Below are positions 5,821 to 10,502 of a DNA stretch of 10,502 nucleotides, in pieces (position 1 is the first letter of the stretch; each line of letters opens with the position of its first letter). The position numbers and the translations under genes were made by a program. The DNA is from JAKAWQ01 sp035503055 (GTDB lineage Bacteria > Pseudomonadota > Alphaproteobacteria > Acetobacterales > Acetobacteraceae): the NCBI GenBank assembly GCA_035503055.1, contig DATJTV010000314.1, positions 1-10,502 on the forward strand, in the 5' to 3' direction. Under the pieces are notes generated by a model. It worked only from the letters and a program-made list of their open reading frames with translations, was not told the origin of the DNA and did not search any database.

Positions 5821-6960
5821 GTGAGGGAAGGCGCTGGCCCGCCCGGCAGCGCGGCCGCGGCGACGAAGCTCGCCATCGTCCTGCCGCCGCGGGGGGATTT
5901 TTCCCCGGCCGCCGCCGGGGCGATCGGCATCGTGGTCCATCGCCTCGCGCGGGCGGGCGGGCCCGGTTTCGCCCCGCTCGTGCTCGGGCCGGCCTCGGCC
6001 CTTCCGCCCTTCCCGGACGTGGCGTTCTCGCCGCTCCGTGCCGGCTGGTGGCCGCCGGGCCCGCACGCCTGGCGCTACGGGATCGCGGCCTGCCGGCGTC
6101 TCCGCGCCTTGATCCCCGCCTTGATCGAGGTGCACAACCGGCCCGATGTCGCCCTGCTCCTGGCCCGGCGCTTTGCGCCCACCCCCGTCGTCCTCTTCCT
6201 CCACAATGACCCTCGCGAAATGCGGGGCGCCCGGACGGGCGCGGAGCGGCTTCGTCTCTTTTCCCGGCTCGCCCGGGTGGTGACGGTTTCCGAGTTCCTG
6301 CGCGGGCTCCTTCTCGAGGGCCTCGCGGAGGCGCCGCGCGCCGCGGTGCTGGCGAACCCGATCGAGTGCGCCGCCCTGCCCGCGCCGGTTCCCGCCGGCG
6401 CGCGCGAGCAGGTGCTGCTCTTCGCGGGCCGGATGGTCCGGGACAAGGGGGCCGACAGCTTCGTCGCCGCGGCGGAAGCGGCGCTGCCGCGGCTGCCCGG
6501 CTGGCGCGCCGAGATGTTCGGCGCCGACCGGCCGGGCCCCGACGCGCCGGAGACGTCCTATGTCCGGGCGCTCCGCCGCCGCGCTTCCGCCGCCGGCATC
6601 GAGGTGCACGGATACCGCCCACACGGGGAGGTGCTGGCGGCGATGGCGCGGGCGGCGATCGTCGTCGTGCCGAGCCGCTGGGCCGAGCCGTTCGGCCTGA
6701 CCGCGCTGGAGGCGCTGGCGGAAGGCGCGGCCCTGATCGCCGCGCCGCGCGGGGCCCTGCCCGAGGTCGCCGGCCAGGCGGCGCTCTATGCCGAGCCCGA
6801 CCCGCCGGGTGCGCTCGCCGAGGCGATGGTCGCCCTGGCGACCGATCCGGGCAGGCGTGCCGGGCTCGGCGCCGCGGGGATCGCGCGGGCGAAGAAATTC
6901 GACCTGCCGGAGGTCGCGGCCCGGCTCGCCAAGCTCCGGAGCGAGGTGCTCCACCCGTGA
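5821..6960 (+). CDS. GT4-family glycosyltransferase (GT-B fold)
   Basis: A 379-residue protein. The N-terminal Rossmann-like domain starts at KLAIVLPPRGDFSPAAAGAIG (about 16-36), and the C-terminal donor-binding domain has Arg204 and Lys209 in FAGRMVRDKG. The E-x7-E motif at Glu289 and Glu297 (EPFGLTALE) identifies retaining glycosyltransferase family 4. It would transfer a sugar from a nucleotide donor to a lipid or core acceptor at the cytoplasmic face; donor and acceptor cannot be read from sequence. GTG 5821 is chosen because a TGA at 5812-5814 closes the frame upstream and no better start occurs before the first strand. No Shine-Dalgarno sequence is visible, and the start lies two bases after a long palindrome. 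Its TGA overlaps the GTG of the ligase-like gene (GTGA at 6957-6960), so the pair is translationally coupled, probably for lipopolysaccharide or capsule assembly. Confidence 0.87.
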   Translation: MREGAGPPGSAAAATKLAIVLPPRGDFSPAAAGAIGIVVHRLARAGGPGFAPLVLGPASALPPFPDVAFSPLRAGWWPPGPHAWRYGIAACRRLRALIPALIEVHNRPDVALLLARRFAPTPVVLFLHNDPREMRGARTGAERLRLFSRLARVVTVSEFLRGLLLEGLAEAPRAAVLANPIECAALPAPVPAGAREQVLLFAGRMVRDKGADSFVAAAEAALPRLPGWRAEMFGADRPGPDAPETSYVRALRRRASAAGIEVHGYRPHGEVLAAMARAAIVVVPSRWAEPFGLTALEALAEGAALIAAPRGALPEVAGQAALYAEPDPPGALAEAMVALATDPGRRAGLGAAGIARAKKFDLPEVAARLAKLRSEVLHP

Positions 6961-8237
6961 AGCTCGCCCGCCCGCTCGAGCGGATCGCGCTCGCCGCCAC
7001 CCTGCTCCTGCCGCTCTTCCTCCTCTACGGACGGGCGGTCGCCGAGGTCATGATCGCGGTGACGGATATCTGCTTTCTCGTCCAGTCCGCGAGCGAGGGG
7101 CGGTGGGACTGGCTCCGCAGCGCCTGGCTCCGCATCGGGCTGGTCTGGTGGGGCTGGCTCGTCCTCTGCTCGCTGCCGTTCCCGCCGTTCGCCGACGGCG
7201 GGTTCCATCCGCTCGGCGAGGCGCTGGCCACGGTGCGGTTCCTGGTCTTCATCGCCGCCCTCGAGCGGCGCGTGCTGGCGAGCAAAAACGCGCGGCGCTG
7301 GCTTTCCTTCTCGCTCGGCGCCGCCTTCCTCTGGATCGGCATCGAATCGATGCAGCAGTTCTTCACCGGCCGCAACGTCTTCGGCCATCCGATCAACGTC
7401 GACGGCGAGCTGACCGGCCCCTTCAACAAGCCGCGCGCCGGGCCGCCCTTCTCGCGCCTCTTCTTCCCGCTCGTGCTGCCGCCGGTCGATCGGCTGCTGG
7501 CGCGGTCCGCACTCGCGCTCAAAGCCGCCGGCGTCGCGGTGATGCTGGCGGCAATCGCCGTGCAGGTGTTGATCGGCCAGCGCATGCCGGTGCTGCTGAT
7601 GGGGCTCGGCCTTCTCACCACCTTCATCCTGATGCGCCGGCTGCGCACGCTGATGGTCGTCTGCGCGGTCGTCTCGCTCGCCCTCGTCGGCTCCGCCGCG
7701 GTCATCCGGCCGCCGGCCTATTATCGGCTGGTCGAGAAATTCTCCCGCCAGATGAGCCATTTCCGCGAGAGCCCCTACGGCGAGCTCTATGTCCGCTCGG
7801 CGGTGATGGCGCGGGAGAACCCGCTCTTCGGCCTCGGCTACGACGGCTATCGCGAGCACTGCAAGGAGCCGCGCTATTTCCGCGATCTTACCTTCGTCTT
7901 CACCGGCCACGACCGGCCCGGCTATGTCTCGAAGGGCGCTGCCGTCTGCAACGAGGAGCCGGGCAATTTCTACCTCCAGGCGGCGACGGACGCAGGCGTG
8001 CCCGGCCTGCTGCTCTATATCGCGCTCGGGCTTGCCTGGCTCGTTTCGCTCGGACGAGGGCTCGGGCGCGCGCCGGACGCGACGCGGGTCGGGCTCTTCG
8101 TCGCAGCCCTGATCTTCCTCTGGCCGCTCGCGTCCACCTCGAGCTACCTCGGTATGCCGATGAGCGGCTGGTCCTTCCTGCTGATCGGCTGGGGCCTCGC
8201 CGAGGCGCGGCCGCCGGCCGAGCGGGCGGGTGGTTGA
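6957..8237 (+). CDS. O-antigen ligase / Wzy_C-family membrane protein
   Basis: A 426-residue polytopic membrane protein starting at GTG 6957, overlapping the preceding stop by four bases. Many hydrophobic segments are visible, among them IALAATLLLPLFLLYG, LVWWGWLVLCSLPF, AGVAVMLAAIAVQVLIG, LMVVCAVVSLALVGSA and VGLFVAALIFLWPLAS. The Wzy_C/O-antigen ligase signature GQRMP is at 207-211, with Arg209 as the conserved arginine. A large hydrophilic loop (about 235-340) precedes the second motif NFYLQAATDAGVPGLL (337-352). Such proteins join undecaprenyl-linked glycan to lipid A-core, or polymerise it, at the periplasmic face. The motif normally reads H-x-H-N before the aromatic residue, but here it is EEPGN (333-337), so the usual histidine is missing. 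WaaL-like ligase, polymerase and protein glycan ligase cannot be told apart by reading alone. Confidence 0.82.
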   Translation: MKLARPLERIALAATLLLPLFLLYGRAVAEVMIAVTDICFLVQSASEGRWDWLRSAWLRIGLVWWGWLVLCSLPFPPFADGGFHPLGEALATVRFLVFIAALERRVLASKNARRWLSFSLGAAFLWIGIESMQQFFTGRNVFGHPINVDGELTGPFNKPRAGPPFSRLFFPLVLPPVDRLLARSALALKAAGVAVMLAAIAVQVLIGQRMPVLLMGLGLLTTFILMRRLRTLMVVCAVVSLALVGSAAVIRPPAYYRLVEKFSRQMSHFRESPYGELYVRSAVMARENPLFGLGYDGYREHCKEPRYFRDLTFVFTGHDRPGYVSKGAAVCNEEPGNFYLQAATDAGVPGLLLYIALGLAWLVSLGRGLGRAPDATRVGLFVAALIFLWPLASTSSYLGMPMSGWSFLLIGWGLAEARPPAERAGG

Positions 8238-8261
8238 GGCGCGGGGCGCGCCCTATATACC
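8234..8261 (+). promoter_or_regulatory. Possible promoter for the COG0523 gene
   Basis: TTGAGG at 8234-8239 overlaps the stop codon of the ligase gene, and TATACC at 8256-8261 follows after 16 bp; the AT-rich core TATATA starts at 8254. It would start transcription a few bases before 8270, leaving a leader of about 20 nt to ATG 8290. No Zur-type palindrome was recognised. Confidence 0.35.
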
Positions 8262-8289
8262 GCCCGCAAGGATGAACGGAGAGAAGACG

Positions 8290-9303
8290 ATGGCCGAGCC
8301 GGCCGCAGCAGTGCCAGGGGATGTGCGAGGGGACGGGCCAGGGGATCTGCCGGTGCCCGTCACCGTGCTCACCGGGTATTTGGGCGCGGGCAAGACGACC
8401 CTCCTCAACCGCATCCTGACCGAACGGCACGGCAGGCGCTACGCCGTCGTGATCAACGAGTTCGGAGAGCTCGGCGTGGACAACGACCTCGTCGTCGAGA
8501 GCGACGAGGAGGTGTTCGAGATGAACAACGGGTGCATCTGCTGCACCGTGCGCGGCGACCTCATCCGCATCGTCGGCGGGCTGATGAAGCGGCGGGAAAA
8601 GTTCGACGGCATCATCATCGAGACGACGGGCCTCGCCAACCCCGCGCCCGTCGCGCAGACCTTCTTCGTCGACGAGGGCGTGCGCCAGAAGACGAGGCTC
8701 GATGCGATCGTCACCGTGGTCGATGCGAAGCACCTGCCCGAGCGCCTCGCCGACAGCCACGAGGCCGCCGATCAGATCGCCTTCGCCGACGTGATCGTGC
8801 TCAACAAGACCGACCTCGTGAGCGGCCCCGAACTGGCTTCGGTCGAGGAGCGCATCCGCACCATCAACCGCTTCGCGCGCATCCACCGTACCGAGCGTGC
8901 TTCGGTGCCGATCGGCGAGGTGCTGGACCGGAGCGCCTTCGATCTCGCGCGCGTCTTGGAGCACACGCCCGATTTCCTCACCTCGGACGAGCACGAGCAC
9001 GATGACGATGTCGGCTCGGTGAGCCTCGAGCTTGAGAGGCCGGTCGATCCCGAGCGGTTCAATGCCTGGATCGGCGTGCTGCTCGCCGAGAAGGGGCAGG
9101 ACCTGCTGCGGACCAAGGGGATTCTCGACTATGCCGGCGAGGATCGCCGCTTCGCCTTCCAGGCGGTGCACATGATGGCCGACGGGGCCTTCATCGGGCC
9201 GTGGAAGGAAGGCGAGAAGCGCGTGAGCCGGCTGGTCTTCATCGGCCGCAATCTCAACCGCCCGCAGTTGCGCCGCGGCTTCGAGTCCTGCCTGGCCGGC
9301 TGA
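8290..9303 (+). CDS. CobW/COG0523-family GTP-binding metallochaperone
   Basis: A 337-residue G3E-family GTPase. ATG 8290 is preferred over ATG 8272 because GGAGA lies at 8278-8282 with good spacing, while 8272 has AAGG touching the start codon. Walker A GYLGAGKTT is at 29-37. The metal-binding CxCC motif is Cys82, Cys84 and Cys85 in NNGCICCTVR. ETTGLANP begins at Glu111, and the guanine-specificity motif NKTD is at 172-175. A His/Asp-rich loop DEHEHDDD (233-240) separates the GTPase domain from the CobW C-terminal domain (about 245-335, AWIGVLLAEKGQDLLRTKGI). COG0523 proteins deliver or handle metals, often zinc, using GTP hydrolysis in the cytoplasm. No cobalamin genes are nearby, so a role in zinc homeostasis is likelier than true CobW. 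A WD40 gene follows after 17 bp. Confidence 0.93.
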   Translation: MAEPAAAVPGDVRGDGPGDLPVPVTVLTGYLGAGKTTLLNRILTERHGRRYAVVINEFGELGVDNDLVVESDEEVFEMNNGCICCTVRGDLIRIVGGLMKRREKFDGIIIETTGLANPAPVAQTFFVDEGVRQKTRLDAIVTVVDAKHLPERLADSHEAADQIAFADVIVLNKTDLVSGPELASVEERIRTINRFARIHRTERASVPIGEVLDRSAFDLARVLEHTPDFLTSDEHEHDDDVGSVSLELERPVDPERFNAWIGVLLAEKGQDLLRTKGILDYAGEDRRFAFQAVHMMADGAFIGPWKEGEKRVSRLVFIGRNLNRPQLRRGFESCLAG

Positions 9304-9320
9304 GAGACCGTTCGGCTGAG

Positions 9321-10367
9321 ATGGGCGAGACCGCGGCCGCCGATGCGCTGCTGAACACGCGCGGCGAGAGCCGCTCGCTCGACGCCTTCGTCGTCGCCGC
9401 CTGCTTCGACCGCGGGAGCCGCTTCTGCGCCTTCGCCCTCGGCGACGGGACGCTGAGGATCCTCGAGGGCTTGGGACAAGCCGAATGGCGGAGCGTTTCC
9501 GTGCACGCGGGCGCGGTGCTGGCGCTGGCGCCCGACGCCGGTCCGGGCGGGTTCGTGAGCGGCGGCGACGACGGCGCCTTCCGCCGCACCGGCGCGGAGG
9601 GCGAACCCGCCGACATCCAGCGTTTCGGCTCGCGCTGGGTCGAGCACGCGGCGAGCCATGCCGGCGCGCGGGAGGGCGGGCTGCTCGCGGCATCCGTCGG
9701 CCGGAACGTCCATCTCTTCGACGCCGCCGGGACGCCGCTCAAGACGTTCGAGCACAAGTCCACCGTTAGCGGCATCGCCTTCGACGGCAAGGGCAAAAGA
9801 GTCGCCGCCAGCCACTATAACGGCGTCTCGCTCTGGTTCGTCGGCGCGAAGGACGCGAGCCCCCGGGAGCTCGAATGGAAAGGGAGCCACATCGGCGTTG
9901 CCATTCATCCGGAGGGCGATGCCGTGGTGAGCGCGATGCAGGAGAACACGCTGCACGGCTGGCGGCTCTCGGACGGCCAGCACCTCCGGATGAGCGGCTA
10001 TCCCGCCAAGACCGAATCGCTTTCCTTCTCGCGGCGGGGGAAGTGGCTGGCGACGAGCGGGGCCGACGCGATCATCCTCTGGCCGTTCTTCGGCGGCGGC
10101 CCGATGGGCAAGGCGCCACTCGAGATCGCCGGCGGCGATGGGGTGCTCTGCACCCGCGTTGCCTGCCATCCCGAGCAGGACGCCGTGGCGGGCGGCTTCG
10201 CCGACGGGCTCGTGGTGCTCGCCGATGTCGATAAGGGGCGGGTGCTGCCCGTTGCCGCACCCGGGCGGGGCCCGGTGAGCGCGCTTTCCTGGAGCCCGGA
10301 CGGCACGCGGCTCGCGTTCGGCACCGAGAACGGCTTCGCCGCGATCGTCGATTTCGCGAAGCGCTGA
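9321..10367 (+). CDS. WD40 repeat beta-propeller protein
   Basis: A 348-residue protein starting at ATG 9321, which has only a weak purine-rich upstream sequence; it may be coupled to the preceding gene 17 bp away. WD40-like blade motifs recur along the length: AFALGDGTLRILEG, FVSGGDDGAFRR, LAASVGRNVHLFD, VAASHYNGVSLWFV, VVSAMQENTLHGWRL, LATSGADAIILWPF, VAGGFADGLVVLADV and LSWSPDGTRLAFGTENGFAAIVDF. That is enough for one propeller of about seven blades, acting as a protein-interaction platform. No signal peptide or membrane span is seen, so it is probably cytoplasmic. The tight arrangement after a COG0523 GTPase suggests a shared metal-handling role, perhaps as a partner or client. No catalytic motif was found, so the biochemical function is unknown. 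Confidence 0.85.
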   Translation: MGETAAADALLNTRGESRSLDAFVVAACFDRGSRFCAFALGDGTLRILEGLGQAEWRSVSVHAGAVLALAPDAGPGGFVSGGDDGAFRRTGAEGEPADIQRFGSRWVEHAASHAGAREGGLLAASVGRNVHLFDAAGTPLKTFEHKSTVSGIAFDGKGKRVAASHYNGVSLWFVGAKDASPRELEWKGSHIGVAIHPEGDAVVSAMQENTLHGWRLSDGQHLRMSGYPAKTESLSFSRRGKWLATSGADAIILWPFFGGGPMGKAPLEIAGGDGVLCTRVACHPEQDAVAGGFADGLVVLADVDKGRVLPVAAPGRGPVSALSWSPDGTRLAFGTENGFAAIVDFAKR

Positions 10368-10382
10368 TCCCGACGGTCGGAA

Positions 10383-10502
10383 GGCCAAGGGGGCTCTGCC
10401 CCCTTGGAACCCCCGCCACGGGCGAGCCCTTGGAACCCGTTCCTGTGCGGCCGCTGAGCGCCGATTTGGATTTGCGCGTCTCGCGAAAAGCCAAATCGGC
10501 TC
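10383..10502 (+). repeat. Three-hairpin intergenic repeat, right copy
   Basis: It starts 15 bp after the WD40 stop, beyond a small palindrome CCGAC-G-GTCGG at 10370-10380. Hairpin one has 10-bp arms at 10385-10394 and 10398-10407 (CCAAGGGGGC pairing with GCCCCCTTGG). Hairpin two is imperfect, CCACGGGC (10416-10423) with GCCCTTGG (10426-10433) and one mismatch. Hairpin three has 10-bp outer arms at 10460-10469 and 10491-10500 (GCCGATTTGG pairing with CCAAATCGGC), with an inner CGCG-TCT-CGCG stem at 10475-10485. The order, spacing and linker words GGAACCC and GCTGAG match the left-edge copy read in reverse. It could terminate or protect the upstream transcript. Confidence 0.8.

Noticed and set aside
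8238..8289. Zur box before the COG0523 gene
   Set aside because: Only an AT-rich core (TATATA) is present; no extended dyad of the Zur type could be found, so zinc-dependent repression is not claimed.
7900..9693. Long open frame on the minus strand (597 codons)
   Set aside because: Antisense to the ligase, COG0523 and WD40 genes, all of which have recognisable family motifs; the antisense product shows none.
1..10502. Composite transposon or island bounded by inverted repeats at the window edges
   Set aside because: No transposase or integrase is encoded, much of the content is housekeeping, and the edge repeats are self-complementary hairpins directly after stop codons with compensatory changes, as expected for dispersed palindromic repeats rather than transposon ends.

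Overview
The window is GC-rich bacterial chromosome that reads as an alphaproteobacterium. The signs are the pairing of a DUF815 ATPase with yajC, an NDUFAF6-like squalene/phytoene-synthase relative, and intergenic stem-loop repeats of the CTAGAGCGGG...CCCGCTCTAG type. The CCAAGGG...CCCTTGG paired hairpins at both edges fit Rhodospirillales, perhaps an Acetobacteraceae-like lineage, but that placement is inference. No transposase, phage gene, CRISPR array, tRNA or rRNA was recognised. Nearly all the sequence is explained by ten protein genes plus structured intergenic DNA.

Left block (1-2950): a three-hairpin repeat lies just downstream of a leftward DUF815 AAA+ ATPase gene. Divergent from it is yajC (Sec translocon accessory subunit). 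A leftward iron-type superoxide dismutase gene (sodB) converges on yajC, and a rightward NDUFAF6-like gene diverges from sodB. From memory of alphaproteobacterial gene order, yajC is usually followed by secD, secF and a small Mth938-like gene before the squalene-synthase-like gene. Here sodB occupies that interval.

Middle block (2951-5705): hydroxypyruvate isomerase (hyi) and 2-hydroxy-3-oxopropionate reductase (glxR/garR) form a short operon that would turn glyoxylate-derived C3 intermediates into glycerate. Glyoxylate carboligase is not in the window. An XRE-type regulator with an unrecognised C-terminal domain follows. Its upstream gap carries two palindromes that overlap a plausible sigma-70 promoter, which suggests autoregulation.

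Accessory surface-polysaccharide block (5702-8237): a 16-bp perfect stem-loop that includes the regulator's stop codon, and a second long palindrome, lead into a GT4 glycosyltransferase. Its stop overlaps the start of a WaaL/Wzy_C-family O-antigen ligase-like membrane protein by four bases. The ligase lacks the histidine expected in its Wzy_C motif.

Right block (8238-10502): a COG0523/CobW-type metallochaperone GTPase is followed after 17 bp by a WD40 beta-propeller protein, then by a second copy of the left-edge repeat in opposite orientation. Two paired positions differ in a compensatory way between the copies, so the base-paired structure appears to be maintained. I did not find a clearly new multi-gene system. 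The items most worth following are the covarying three-hairpin repeat, the sodB interruption of the yajC locus, the palindrome pair at the regulator promoter, and the atypical ligase.
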